This document shows, piece by piece, positions 38,477-47,765 of a stretch of DNA of 64,000 nt. The translations under genes were made by a program, and so were the position numbers. Numbering within the stretch: the first letter of the stretch is position 1; every line of letters starts with the position of its first letter. This stretch comes from Frankia casuarinae (GTDB taxonomy: Bacteria; Actinomycetota; Actinomycetes; Frankiales; Frankiaceae), in NCBI RefSeq assembly GCF_000013345.1, contig NC_007777.1, forward strand, positions 2,542,001 to 2,606,000, in the 5' to 3' direction. Below the pieces are notes generated by a model. It was given only the letters and a program-made list of their open reading frames with translations, searched no databases and was not told where the DNA came from.

Positions 38477-40174
38477 TCAGCGTTCGCTGCCGGTGACCGG
38501 CGTGCTGCGGGCCTCGGCCGGGACGGACCGGGCCGCGGGGTGGACCCGCCCGGCCGGCCCCGCGGCGAAGGCCTGCAGCAGGGTGGTGGTGACCTGGGTG
38601 ACGAACCGCTGCACCGGCTCCCCATGGGCGCCCGGCCCGCAGACATCGAGCAGGGCGCACACCCACGCGCTGGTGCCGGCGTCGAAGACACCGGCCCCGG
38701 ACGGCGCCGTGTAGTAGCTGACGTCGGAGTAGTCGGCCTGACCGTGGCAGGCCACCGGCGAGTGGGCCAGCACTTCGATCATCTGTGGCGTCGGCCGGTT
38801 GGGATCGACGCGATCATATTCGGACCCGATCATGCCCGGGATCCGGCTGCCCGCCGCCAGCCCCGTGCCGGCCAGCAGCCAGTGACCGGGGTTGGTCACC
38901 ACCAGATCGGCGTGCACCGGGTTGCACTGGTACATGCCGCCGGTGAGCGAGCTCTCCGGGTCGGCGTTCGGCGGCGACGGCCAGTTCGCGGTGATCTGGC
39001 TGTTGTCCCGCCCGTACAGGGGGTCCTCGTTGGCGACCTTGTAGCCCGTTTCCAGCCGGTCGGGCCCATGGGGCGTGGGCGCGAGCCGGATCCGGCGGTA
39101 TACGGCGTTGGCGCCGAGGAAGGCGATGTTCGCCCCGGCGTCCCGGGCGGCGGTCAGCGTCGCCCGCATCCGCGGCGAGTAGTACTCGTCGTGCCCCAGC
39201 GAGATCACCGCGCGGGCACCGTCGAACAGCCGCGGCTCGGCATGCAGGTCGATGTCGGTGGCATAGGCGAGCGGCAGGCCGAGCCGCTCTGCCAGCGTCA
39301 CCAGGGGCGCCTCGTTCCCGGTGAAGTCCGCGGCACCGTCGCCGTAGCCGTAGGGCCGGTCGAACGAGACGACGCGGGCGCGGTCGGCGAAACCCCGCAG
39401 CCCGTGGTAAAGGCTGTAGCCTCCCCAGGCGTTGTACGCCTGCCAGGTGGTGACCGAGTTGAGGATCACGATCCTGCCCTGCGCGGACGGGCTGCGCACC
39501 GTCAACGGCACGTACGACTGGAATCCGTTGCTGCTGTCGAGGCGGAACAGGTAGTCGCCCGGCGGCCACGTCGCCGTGTCGAAGGTCACGGTCGGGGCCC
39601 ACGACGCGGCCGACACGGTGTTCGTCGTCGCGTTCATCGCCGCCGACGGCTGGACCCGGCCGGGCAGCTCCTCCCGCCGGGTGATGAGCCGGCAGGTGTG
39701 GCCGCCGTACCAGCCGATCCGGAACACCGAGACGGCGAGCCGGCTCGCCGTGGTGGAGGCGAACAACCGTACGGGCTGACCGGGGTCGACGCCGACCCGG
39801 TCCAGCCAGCCCTCGACCGCGTGGCCCTCGCCGAGCCGGGCCAGCCCGCAGTCGGCGCCGGGCCGGGCGTTTTCGGCCTTGACGTCGAACCCGGCGGGCG
39901 TGTCCGGCTCCGTGGGTCTCCCGGACCCGCCCGACGCGTCGGTACCGGCCGACGGCCGGTTACCCGCCGCGGGCGATGAGCCGTCACAACCGGTGCCGAC
40001 CAGCCCGATCAGGCCGACCAGCGCGACGGCCGTCAACGCGACACGGGGTGACACGGGACGGGATCGCACGGCGCCCGACCGGACGATGCCCGACCGGACG
40101 ATGCCGGAGGGGACGATGCGGCCGCCGGTCGGGCGCCTGTCCTGCCGCAGTCCCGACGCAATCTGCGATCGCAA
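38477..40174 (-). CDS. Lipoprotein with N,N-dimethylformamidase large-subunit-like domain
   Basis: The protein has 565 residues. After a basic region with a repeated RSGIV segment, the signal VALTAVALVGLIGLVGTGC ends in a lipobox. The large domain has VSVFRIGWYGGHTCRLITRR, PPGDYLFRLDSSNGFQSYVP and WQAYNAWGGYSLY. FDRPYGYGDG, ISLGHDEYYSPRMR and ANIAFLGANAVYRRIRL follow. These match the N,N-dimethylformamidase beta-subunit-like family of secreted actinomycete proteins. Whether it hydrolyses amides is unknown. The start region carries 15-bp repeats. Confidence 0.8.
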   Translation of the reverse strand: MRSQIASGLRQDRRPTGGRIVPSGIVRSGIVRSGAVRSRPVSPRVALTAVALVGLIGLVGTGCDGSSPAAGNRPSAGTDASGGSGRPTEPDTPAGFDVKAENARPGADCGLARLGEGHAVEGWLDRVGVDPGQPVRLFASTTASRLAVSVFRIGWYGGHTCRLITRREELPGRVQPSAAMNATTNTVSAASWAPTVTFDTATWPPGDYLFRLDSSNGFQSYVPLTVRSPSAQGRIVILNSVTTWQAYNAWGGYSLYHGLRGFADRARVVSFDRPYGYGDGAADFTGNEAPLVTLAERLGLPLAYATDIDLHAEPRLFDGARAVISLGHDEYYSPRMRATLTAARDAGANIAFLGANAVYRRIRLAPTPHGPDRLETGYKVANEDPLYGRDNSQITANWPSPPNADPESSLTGGMYQCNPVHADLVVTNPGHWLLAGTGLAAGSRIPGMIGSEYDRVDPNRPTPQMIEVLAHSPVACHGQADYSDVSYYTAPSGAGVFDAGTSAWVCALLDVCGPGAHGEPVQRFVTQVTTTLLQAFAAGPAGRVHPAARSVPAEARSTPVTGSER

Positions 40175-40306
40175 GCCGCCCCCGTCCCTACCCGATCTTC
40201 ACCTCGCTCCCGTGCCGGATCGCTATCCGATCGACCTGATGGCTCAGTGCGAGGATGTGGCGGGTCAACCGTAGCCGCAGGCCCGGGGGACCCGCCCAGC
40301 GCGCTG

Positions 40307-40393
40307 TGACCCTGTCCTGCGTCGTGACCCTGTCCTGCGTCGTGACCTGCGCTGCGTCGTGACCTGCGCTGCGTCGTGACCTGCGCTGCGCCG
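40307..40393. repeat. 18-bp (x2) and 17-bp (x3) tandem repeats upstream of the HxlR gene
   Basis: Two units tgaccctgtcctgcgtcg (40307, 40325) are followed by three units of tgacctgcgctgcgtcg or a one-base variant (40343, 40360, 40377). They end 37 bases before the start of the HxlR gene, in its promoter region. Confidence 0.93.
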
Positions 40394-40430
40394 AGGCACC
40401 CGTGATGCGTCGGGCACCTACTATGACCGG

Positions 40431-40787
40431 ATGGTTGCGAGGCCGGAGGACGGCGTGAGCTGTCAGGCGCTGACTCCGGTCTTCGCGCTGCTGGGGAAGC
40501 GGTGGAGCGGTCTGATCATCAGTACGCTGATGGCTGGCCCGGCGAGGTTCTCCGAGATAGCGAAGCTGGTGCCGGGGGTGAGCGAGCGGATGCTGTCGGG
40601 CCGCCTCACCGAACTCGTCCAGGCCGGCCTCGTGGAGCGTGAGGTTCTCGAGGGGCCGCCGGTGGCGACGCGTTATCGGCTCACCCGGCGGGGCGAGGGG
40701 CTGCGCACGGCGCTGCACGAGCTGGAGGTGTGGGCGCAGGAGCATCTCGTCGCGCGCGGGGAGCCGCCGTGTCCCAGGACCCCCTGA
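40431..40787 (+). CDS. HxlR-family transcriptional regulator
   Basis: The protein has 118 residues and one winged HTH, with the HxlR pattern CQALTPVFALLGKRWSGLII, GPARFSEIAKLVPGVSERML and LTELVQAGLVERE. Cys11 sits in the N-terminal position used for thiol sensing in YodB/HypR-type members, so electrophile or redox control is possible (inference). It converges on the yceI gene. Tandem repeats fill the promoter region. Confidence 0.92.
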   Translation: MVARPEDGVSCQALTPVFALLGKRWSGLIISTLMAGPARFSEIAKLVPGVSERMLSGRLTELVQAGLVEREVLEGPPVATRYRLTRRGEGLRTALHELEVWAQEHLVARGEPPCPRTP

Positions 40788-40909
40788 CCGGGGCTTGCTG
40801 ACCGGGGCTTGCCGGGCCGGTGGAGGTGCCCGCGGCCTCCGTCGCGAGCCCGGATGATCTCGGGGCGCGGGCTCGCGACGGCGCGGGACCGGTTGGGGAG
40901 CCGGGTTGA

Positions 40910-41476
40910 TCAGGGGGCGATGAACTGCAGGTCGAGCTCGATCTTGACCTTGTCGGAGAGGGCGAGCCTGCCGGCACCGAGCGGCAGGTTGAAGGTGATG
41001 CCATAGTCGCCGCGGCGGATCTCGGTCGTCGCGGCGAAGCCGGACCGGACGCGGCCATCTACGGGGTGAGTGTCGACCCCGTAGAACTCGACCGCCAGGG
41101 TGACGGGTCTGGTCACGCCGTTGATCGAGAGATCGCCGGCGAGTTCGTACTCCTCGTCGCTGCCCGTGACGGACGTCGAGGTGAACGTGATGGACGGATG
41201 GGACGCGAGGTCGAAGAAGTCGGCGGAACGCAGGTGCGCGTCCCGGTCGGGCTGGTTGGTGTTGATCGAGGCCAGGTCGATCTCGGCGCCGACGGACACC
41301 GACTCCAGGGTGTCGCCGACCGACAGCGTCGCGGAGAACGTGTCGAAGCGCCCGCGGACGTTGGTGACGCCGAGATGGCGAATCTGGAAGTTCACGCCCG
41401 AGTGCGCGGGGTCGAGCGTCCAGGTGCCGGCGGCCAGAGGCAGCGGAGCGACGTCGGACGGGGATGGCGCGGTCAC
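40910..41476 (-). CDS. YceI-family lipid-binding protein
   Basis: The 188-residue protein starts at GTG 41476 after CTGGAGGT. YceI proteins form a lipocalin-like beta barrel that binds polyprenoids. The typical segments are GTWTLDPAHSGVNFQIRHLG, VRGRFDTFSATL, DAHLRSADFFDLASHPSITF and INGVTRPVTLAVEF. There is no signal peptide, as in other cytoplasmic actinomycete members. It is convergent with the HxlR gene. Confidence 0.92.
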   Translation of the reverse strand: MTAPSPSDVAPLPLAAGTWTLDPAHSGVNFQIRHLGVTNVRGRFDTFSATLSVGDTLESVSVGAEIDLASINTNQPDRDAHLRSADFFDLASHPSITFTSTSVTGSDEEYELAGDLSINGVTRPVTLAVEFYGVDTHPVDGRVRSGFAATTEIRRGDYGITFNLPLGAGRLALSDKVKIELDLQFIAP

Positions 41477-41657
41477 GGGACCTCCAGGTCGATGATCGAC
41501 TAATGGGGCGGTGGCCGTTGCGGCTGCAACGGTACCCCTACAAAACATTAGCGGCTAACGAAAGACAAGGGGTAGCGGGGCCCTGGCCCGCTGTCGGTTC
41601 AATGTTGGTACCGGTTCAATGCCGGTGCCGGTGCCTGTCCTCATGGGGGTGTCAGTC

Positions 41658-42937
41658 ATGTCGCGTAGGCGGAGTGAGGCTTTCGAAGCGGCGGCCGGGG
41701 TGCGTGCCGGGGCCGGGGTGCGTGCCGGGGCCGGCGGTGACGAGGACGCCGACCTGCGGGTGGAGGAGCCGGCGTCGGCGGCGGCGGGGCTGGCGGGGAT
41801 GGGGCATGCGGTGGCGCGGTCGTGGGAGCGGATGGGGCCGGCCCGGGGGTGCGGACGTTGCGGCTGGTGAACCAGGATCACGGGTTTGACTGTCCGGGGT
41901 GCGCGTGGCCGGATCCGCCGGTGGGGGAGCGGTCGGTGGCCGAGTTCGCCTTCACCCCGCCGCGCCGCCACGGGTTCGATGCGGTGGGGACGATCCGGGC
42001 GATGCGCGACGGCCGGGTGAGGGTGTTCCTCGGCATGGGCGGGAACTTCGTGGCCGCGAGCCCGGACACCGCGGTGACGGAGGCGGCGATGCGGTCGTGC
42101 CGGCTGACGGTCCAGGTGTCGACGACGCTGAACCGGTCGCATGTGGTGACGGGCCGGGCGGCGTTGATCCTGCCGGCGCTGGGCCGTACGGAGATCGACG
42201 TGCAGGCCGCCGGACCGCAGCAGGTCAGCGTCGAGGACTCGATGGGGATGGTGCACGCCTCCCGCGGCGGTCTGGCGCCGGCCGGCCCGGGGCTGCGCTC
42301 GGAGGTGGCGATCGTCTGCGGCGTCGCGGCGGCCACCCTGGCCGGCCAGCCGGAGGTGGCCGAATCGGGGACAGCGGACCGGGTGGGGCTCGCCGGGGAC
42401 TACCGGCGGATCCGCGCCCACATCGCCCGGGTCGTCCCCGGGTTCACCGATTACGAGGCGGGCCTGGCCGAGCTGGGGGGATTCCCGCTCCCGCACCCGC
42501 CGCGGGACAGCCGGACGTTCCCGACGCCGAGCGGGCGGGCCGCGCTGACGGTCAACACCTGTGAGGTGCTGCGGGTCCCGCCGGGACACCTGCTGTTGCA
42601 GACCGTCCGCTCCCACGACCAGTACAACACGACGATCTACGGCATGGACGACCGGTACCGCGGGGTGCGCCGCGGCCGGCGCGTCGTGTTCGTCCACCCG
42701 GACGACCTCGACGACCTCGGTATCGCCGACGGCACCCACGTCGACCTCGTTGGGGTCTGGACGGACGGGATGGACCGGCGCGCGGAGAACTTTCGCGTCG
42801 TGGCCTACCCGACCGCCCGCGGCTGCGCCGCCGCCTACTTCCCGGAGACCAACGTCCTGGTCCCCCTCGACAGCACCGCCGCCCGCAGCAACACCCCCAC
42901 CTCGAAATCCCTGATCATCCGCCTGGAGGCAGGCTGA
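41658..42937 (+). pseudogene. YdeP/FdhF-like molybdopterin oxidoreductase, internal deletion and frameshift
   Basis: The start (41658-41870) encodes the family N-terminus ending AAGLAGMGHAVARSWERMGP. The next frame (from 41822) gives VRTLRLVNQDHGFDCPGCAW, the metal-site region, and then jumps directly to FTPPRRHGFDAVGTIRAMRD. The sequence from there to the end is normal, with VQVSTTLNRSHVVTGRAALI and VEDSMGMVHASRG. About 350 residues between the two blocks are missing compared with the usual 750 or so. The frameshift is at a run of five G (41845-41849). With the large deletion the enzyme cannot be functional. Confidence 0.8.
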
Positions 42938-43152
42938 GACCGGGCCGGCACGGGCGAGTCGGAGGTATCCAACGGCCGGTCAGCCACGGTGGGGGCGGGT
43001 CCATATGATCATCTGGTCGCTCCTGTGCCCGGTCCGGCCTGTGGGCGGGTCCAATGGGTCGCCCGGCTGGGCGTATCGGTCGATCCAGGACGCGAGGGTG
43101 TCAGATGCGCCCACTCGAAGCCCCGGCGCAGGGGTGTGTTCCGGCGGCTGGA

Positions 43153-44568
43153 TCAGGCCGTCGCCGGCGTCGATCTGCCGGCGGAAGCCCCCCGCCGGGG
43201 CAGAGCGTCCGCGGCGCCTGCGGGGGTGGCTGGTCTGCGTCGTGCGAGATCGGGTTCTTGACGGCGGTTGCCGGGGAGGATGCGGCGCTCCCAGCCGAAC
43301 AGGTAGAGCAGGACGGGGACGAAGGCGAACTTGAACAGTTCGAAACCCTGCGCGGAGTTGATGAGGGAAGCGACCAGGAAGGGTATGAAGAGGGCGGCCG
43401 ATGCCGGCCGTTTGACCAGCCGCAGCAGGACCAGGAAGATCGCTGCCAACAAAGCGTACGCGCCGATCCGACCGAAGTCGAACAGCCAGGTCACGTAGAG
43501 GGAGTTGGCCGCGTAGTTCCGGTCGTCACCGTATTTCTGGGCGAGATAGACGGAGTTCGAGTTCGGGCCGTAGCCGATGTTCGGATGACCGTTCTGCCGA
43601 GCCTCGGCCATGACGATCCGCGCGCTCGTGTAACGGCCGTTGGCGGTGGCGGGTGCCGTGTCATCGCCCAGCGCATCGAGTCCGGCGACGAGCCGGCCGA
43701 ACGCGACCGTCAGGCCGTTGTTGCTGGCCAGGTAGCCGGTCGGGTCGATCCGGCCGATCCCGACGACGGTCAGTGGCAGGACGGCGGCGAGGACGATCGT
43801 CCGGCGGCCCCGGGCAGCCACCGCTCGAATCCCGTTGAGATAACAGAAGATCAGGCTGATAGCGGCGGTGAGCAGGACCGTGGGTGATTTGGTCAGCAGA
43901 CCGGCGAGGACGACGAGTGCCAGGTTTCGCCACGACCTGCGCCGGACCGCCAGCAGGATCAGCACGGAGATGACCGGGGCCCAGGACGAGGGCTCGGCCA
44001 GCAGCCCGCGCAGCCGGGGCGTGCCGCCGGAGCCGGCGTCTACCCACACCGGCGCCGGTAGGACGGCGGCGACGGCATAGCCGGCCAAGGCGATCCACAC
44101 GCAGCCCAATGACATCCGCCAGAAGACGTGTTCGAGGTGGCGGCGATCGAAGAAGAATGCCGCAAAGACGGCGATCGAGGCGTAGAAGACGCCGAACCGC
44201 AGGCTTGCCGCGAGGTATTCGGCCGCGCCGTCCGGGCCCATCGGGCCCATCGGGCCCATCGGGCCCATCGGGGCAAGGGAGTAAAAGCACATGACCGCCG
44301 CGATGAAAAGTACGGCCGACAGGCTGCGCAGCGCGCTGTGGACGAAGGTGGCACCGTTGCGGCGCGAGACCAGGGAGAGCACCGCGAGAAAGGAATAGAG
44401 AAAAACCTGGATCTTTGTGGTCGGGATGCCCACCCTGGCCGTTGGGGAGACCGGAACGGTGCAGACCAGATAACAGCCGACGAACACCCAGGTCGCCAGC
44501 CGGGCGGCCGGCCCGATCAGCTCGTTCTGCTGCGTCTGCTCCGCGGTTTCCGGGGCGGTTTCCCGCAT
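43153..44568 (-). CDS. O-antigen polymerase/ligase-like membrane protein
   Basis: The protein has 471 residues from ATG 44568 and about ten hydrophobic segments, among them WVFVGCYLVCTVPV, TFVHSALRSLSAVLFIAAVM, FGVFYASIAVFAAFFF and GAYALLAAIFLVLLRLV. A long outer loop with VDAGSGGTPRLRGLLAEPS and GYGPNSNSVYLAQKYG fits Wzy/WaaL-type proteins. They assemble surface polysaccharide. Its loop contains a (GPM)n repeat encoded by four 9-bp units (44234-44269). The upstream frame to 44706 is open but has no family similarity. The gene stands without other polysaccharide genes. Confidence 0.75.
   Translation of the reverse strand: MRETAPETAEQTQQNELIGPAARLATWVFVGCYLVCTVPVSPTARVGIPTTKIQVFLYSFLAVLSLVSRRNGATFVHSALRSLSAVLFIAAVMCFYSLAPMGPMGPMGPMGPDGAAEYLAASLRFGVFYASIAVFAAFFFDRRHLEHVFWRMSLGCVWIALAGYAVAAVLPAPVWVDAGSGGTPRLRGLLAEPSSWAPVISVLILLAVRRRSWRNLALVVLAGLLTKSPTVLLTAAISLIFCYLNGIRAVAARGRRTIVLAAVLPLTVVGIGRIDPTGYLASNNGLTVAFGRLVAGLDALGDDTAPATANGRYTSARIVMAEARQNGHPNIGYGPNSNSVYLAQKYGDDRNYAANSLYVTWLFDFGRIGAYALLAAIFLVLLRLVKRPASAALFIPFLVASLINSAQGFELFKFAFVPVLLYLFGWERRILPGNRRQEPDLARRRPATPAGAADALPRRGASAGRSTPATA
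44234..44269. repeat. 9-bp tandem repeat (gggcccatc x4) inside the polymerase gene
   Basis: Four perfect units add GPM tripeptides to a loop of the membrane protein without a frame change. Confidence 0.95.
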
Positions 44569-44817
44569 CCCGGGGGAGCTGGCGGAGGTCGGATCGGGGC
44601 AATCGTGACCGATTTCATCACTAGCATTATAGATTTCCCTCCAAGGGGATAAACGCCGTGATTTTCCCGAAGCCCATGGGGAGCATGGTAACAACCACCG
44701 GAGCACTTTCCCGCGGCCTCCCTCGGCGGTGGGGCGCGGGTGTCGCCGCGGCGACCCTTTCCGGGGATCGACTGCCGATAGAGGCCGGACTGCTCGCCGG
44801 GCTTCCCACGAACCGGG

Positions 44818-45048
44818 TCACGACCCGGAGACCCCTTGCGCGGCACCGCGCAGCCGGGCGGCGGCGAACAGGTCCGCCATCGCCGCCGGGAAATCCTCGC
44901 TGATCTGTGGACCCAGCTCCGGGCCCACCTCGTCGACTCCCGGGCCGGCGATCTCCAACCGGTGGACGACCGCGGTCCGGCCGTCGCCGAGTGGCGTTAG
45001 CGTGTGCCGGATGATAACCCCTCGCGTAGATGGTCTGTCCGAAGACAT
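44818..45048 (-). pseudogene. C-terminal half of an SRPBCC-family protein
   Basis: The 76 codons encode GVIIRHTLTPLGDGRTAVVH, RLEIAGPGVDEVGPELGPQI and SEDFPAAMADLFAAA. This is the last strand and long C-terminal helix of START/SRPBCC proteins. The first half of the roughly 150-residue domain is missing upstream. Confidence 0.55.
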
Positions 45049-45149
45049 TATAGGGAGGGTGATCCGGCGAGAGCCGGTGAGCCGTCCGAATCCCGTGCGC
45101 GGTGGTTTTCCCCGCCCGGCTCGACCCGCTGACCGCATTCATCCTGGAC

Positions 45150-45207
45150 AGGCCCACTTTTAGGATCACCGGCGTGGCGACAGGCCCACTTCTAGCGTCA
45201 CCGGCAT
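45150..45207. repeat. 29-bp direct repeat, two copies
   Basis: The stretch gacaggcccacttttaggat with the following caccggcgt (from about 45150) recurs with three changes from 45179. It lies just before the hexapeptide-type repeats. Confidence 0.8.
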
Positions 45208-45211
45208 CGCA

Positions 45212-45420
45212 ATGCACACGCGGGAAGGAAGCCACATGCAGGAAAGAGGCCACGTGCAGAAAAGAAGTCATGTGCCACTGGGGCGTCACATGCGAGAAAT
45301 CGGCCACGCGCGGGAAATGGGCCGCGTGCGGGAAGGAGGTCACATGCGGGAAACGGGTCACGCGCGGGAAACGGGTCATGTCCAGGAAGAAGGCCAGGAA
45401 GGAGGCCACGCGCCGCGGAG
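45212..45420. repeat. Degenerate 18-bp repeat array upstream of the lipase
   Basis: About eleven units of the type cgggaaacgggtcacgcg follow each other. They stay in one frame with the lipase gene and would encode H-x-R-E-x-G hexapeptides (HMRETG, HARETG, HVQEEG). This could be an untranslated leader or an odd N-terminal extension. Confidence 0.85.
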
Positions 45421-45460
45421 ACGTCACGCGCGGCTGGTAGGTCACGGGCAGCAGGACATC

Positions 45461-46741
45461 GTGAGGAGGGGACGGCGCTCCCGGCGGCGCCGGACCGTCA
45501 TCGGGCTCGTCCTCGCCGCGACGACCGCGGCGACGGCCGCCGCGACGACCAGCGCCCTCATCGACCCCGCCGCGGCCACCGGGCCGACCGCGGCTTGGCA
45601 CCACACATCCTCCTACCGCGGGGATGTGGTCTCCGTCAAACGGCTACGGGTCCTGTCGGCGGAGTATGTGCGGGCGGTCCTGGCCAGTACCGGGTTCGAC
45701 GCCGATCCGGAGGTGATCCGGTCGGGGGTGCGGACCTACCGGGTCGTGTACTACACGATCGACCCCCGTGGACGTCGGACGACCGCCAGCGGCCTGGTGG
45801 CGCTGCCGCGCACCGAGGACCGCTGGCTGCAGGTCGTCTCCTACGCCCACGGCACCGAGATCAACCGCGCGGACGCCCCGTCGACCGCGACCGATCTGGA
45901 GGCCAACTCCTGGGGGCAGGCCCCGGCCCTCACCTACGCCGCCGCCGGGTTCGCTGCGGTCGCCCCCGACTACCTGGGCTACGGCGTCGGGCCGGGTGAC
46001 CATCCGTGGTTGGATGTCCCCTCGGAAACCAGCGCGTCGCTGGACCTGCTCCGTGCGGCGCGCACCGTCGCCGCGCGTGAAGGCCGGAAGTTCAAACGGG
46101 ATGTGCTGGTCACCGGGTTCTCCCAGGGCGCTTCGGCGGCCACGGGACTGGGGAAGGCACTGTGGGCCGGCGCCGACCCGTCGTTCCGGCTCGGTGCCCT
46201 GGCGCCCGTCAGCGGAGCCTATGACCTGCGTTCCGTGGAGCTGCCGGCATGGCTGAACGGGCAGGTCGCATGGCCCTTCGGTGTCGGCTACACCGCCTTC
46301 TTCCTCGTCTCCTGGAACCGCCTGTACCACCTGTACCGCTCGCCCGCGGAGGTGTTCCAGGATCCGAAGGTCGCGACGCTCTTCGACGGCAAGCACACCG
46401 GGGAGCAGATCCTCGCCGGCCTGCCGGCGACCACCGGCAAGCTGCTCACCCCGCACGGCTTCGACCTGCTCCGCAACCCCTGGGACGGGCTGGCCGTGGG
46501 GCTGTGGGCGGCGGACCATACCTGTTCGAACTGGAACCCGAGGGCGCCGGTCCGGCTCTTCGTCGGCGGCGCCGACCATCAGGTTCCGCGGGCCAACAGC
46601 GAGCATTGCCAGGCCGCGTTCCTGGCACGTGGCGCCGACGCCCCGATCATCAACCTGGGACCCAACGTCGGTCATCTCGACTCCAACAAGGCCGGTACGG
46701 CCGCGGTCGTCCGCTGGTTCCGGCAACAGGTGCAGCAGTAG
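45461..46741 (+). CDS. Secreted triacylglycerol lipase/esterase (LIP family)
   Basis: The protein has 426 residues from GTG 45461. A twin-arginine-rich basic start (VRRGRRSRRRRT) precedes a hydrophobic core VIGLVLAATTAATAAATTSA and an Ala-rich cleavage region. The alpha/beta-hydrolase shows SYAHGTEINRADAP, FAAVAPDYLGYG, the nucleophile elbow LVTGFSQGASA, RLFVGGADHQVP for the acid and PNVGHLDS for the His. These are typical of secretory lipases of fungi and actinomycetes. The frame stays open 83 codons further upstream through an 18-bp repeat array; whether that part is translated is unclear. Confidence 0.88.
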   Translation: MRRGRRSRRRRTVIGLVLAATTAATAAATTSALIDPAAATGPTAAWHHTSSYRGDVVSVKRLRVLSAEYVRAVLASTGFDADPEVIRSGVRTYRVVYYTIDPRGRRTTASGLVALPRTEDRWLQVVSYAHGTEINRADAPSTATDLEANSWGQAPALTYAAAGFAAVAPDYLGYGVGPGDHPWLDVPSETSASLDLLRAARTVAAREGRKFKRDVLVTGFSQGASAATGLGKALWAGADPSFRLGALAPVSGAYDLRSVELPAWLNGQVAWPFGVGYTAFFLVSWNRLYHLYRSPAEVFQDPKVATLFDGKHTGEQILAGLPATTGKLLTPHGFDLLRNPWDGLAVGLWAADHTCSNWNPRAPVRLFVGGADHQVPRANSEHCQAAFLARGADAPIINLGPNVGHLDSNKAGTAAVVRWFRQQVQQ

Positions 46742-46998
46742 CGGCGAGTTGACGGACCAGGACGATCCATGCTCTCCGGCCTGATCCCGGCGCGGGCCTG
46801 ATCCCGGCGCGGGCTGGGCCGGACGGTCGGGGCGCGGGTGGTTGTGGCATTCCACCCGCGTCCCGACTACCGCCGGTCCCATCGCCGGCGATGGTCGGTT
46901 CATCGCCAGCGGCGGTCAGGTATCTCGGCGCCTCTTGGGAGTGCAGACAAGATAATCAACGGTGTTGACGACGTTCCGACCGCCATTTTTGATCATGG

Positions 46999-47283
46999 CT
47001 AGATTCGGAAAGGCCACACCGGGGGCCCGATGGTTTCGGTGCGGACGGGGAAATTGGGGCTGGGCATATTGACCTCGAGTCCGAGCCTCTTGTTGATTTT
47101 GAGAGCGCGATTCGCATAAAAAGCGAGGATTCGCGGGGCCACTGACGCCACCGTGGCGGTGGCCGGCTCGGGTATGACGGCCGAAACTATCGCAGCTATG
47201 TCGACGCCGTTAGCGACCATCTCGGTCTCCTCTCTGGTGAAGAAGATCTTCCAACCCTTGTGGACGCTGGTGGCGGATGCCAT
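46999..47283 (-). CDS. Small protein of unknown function
   Basis: The 94-residue protein starts at ATG 47283 after GGAG. It has MASATSVHKGWKIFFTREET, a hydrophobic-helical segment VDIAAIVSAVIPEPATATVA and ILAFYANRALKINKRLGLEV. The order suggests a short amphipathic helix and a potential membrane-active segment, but I do not recognise a family. The local sequence is less GC-rich than its neighbours. Confidence 0.5.
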   Translation of the reverse strand: MASATSVHKGWKIFFTREETEMVANGVDIAAIVSAVIPEPATATVASVAPRILAFYANRALKINKRLGLEVNMPSPNFPVRTETIGPPVWPFRI

Positions 47284-47765
47284 TGATGCTCCGTTTATGT
47301 CTGACCTCAGGTCCCGACAGGCGACAGGCTTGCACCAGAGCGACGGAGACTCGATGGTAGTTCGCTGATGGCGCAATAAGCACTTACTTGCGGTAATGGC
47401 ACCACTGGGCGTTTCCGCGGGCAGGATGCGGCCGACCGGGCGGGTGACCAGCCGTCGGACGACGACGATGCGCTGGGTGCTCGACACATCCCTGAAGCCC
47501 ATAGGTGGCCCATGGCCGGCGTTGACCGCCTGAACGATCTTCCTGCCCGGCGGGATACCAGCTCCGCTCAAGAGAGGAAAGGAGGAAAGGAGGAACGAAG
47601 GGGGGAGGGGCCGGGCGAAGGAAGAAATGATCGGGCAACGGGAAGCGGAAACCCGACGCGCGCAGTCCGCCGTCCAGGGGGCGGGCTCAGGAGTGGCTCA
47701 GGAGTGGCTCAAGGGCGGTTCAGGAGACGGGCCGGGGGCTGCTCATGGGCGGGCCAGACGGTGGA
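47284..47765. other. Gene-free interval with a polypurine tract
   Basis: No supported gene. Between about 47571 and 47629 the plus strand is almost entirely purine (repeated ggaaaggagg). It could form triplex DNA or be a neutral drift product. Confidence 0.55.

Noticed and set aside
40307-40393. Possible CRISPR array
   Set aside because: The units are contiguous 17-18 bp tandem repeats without spacers, and no cas gene is near. The same holds for the other repeat blocks.
44627-45604. 325-codon minus-strand frame with HFPHVT-like repeats
   Set aside because: The repeats are the complement of the 18-bp array before the lipase. The rest is out of frame with the SRPBCC remnant.
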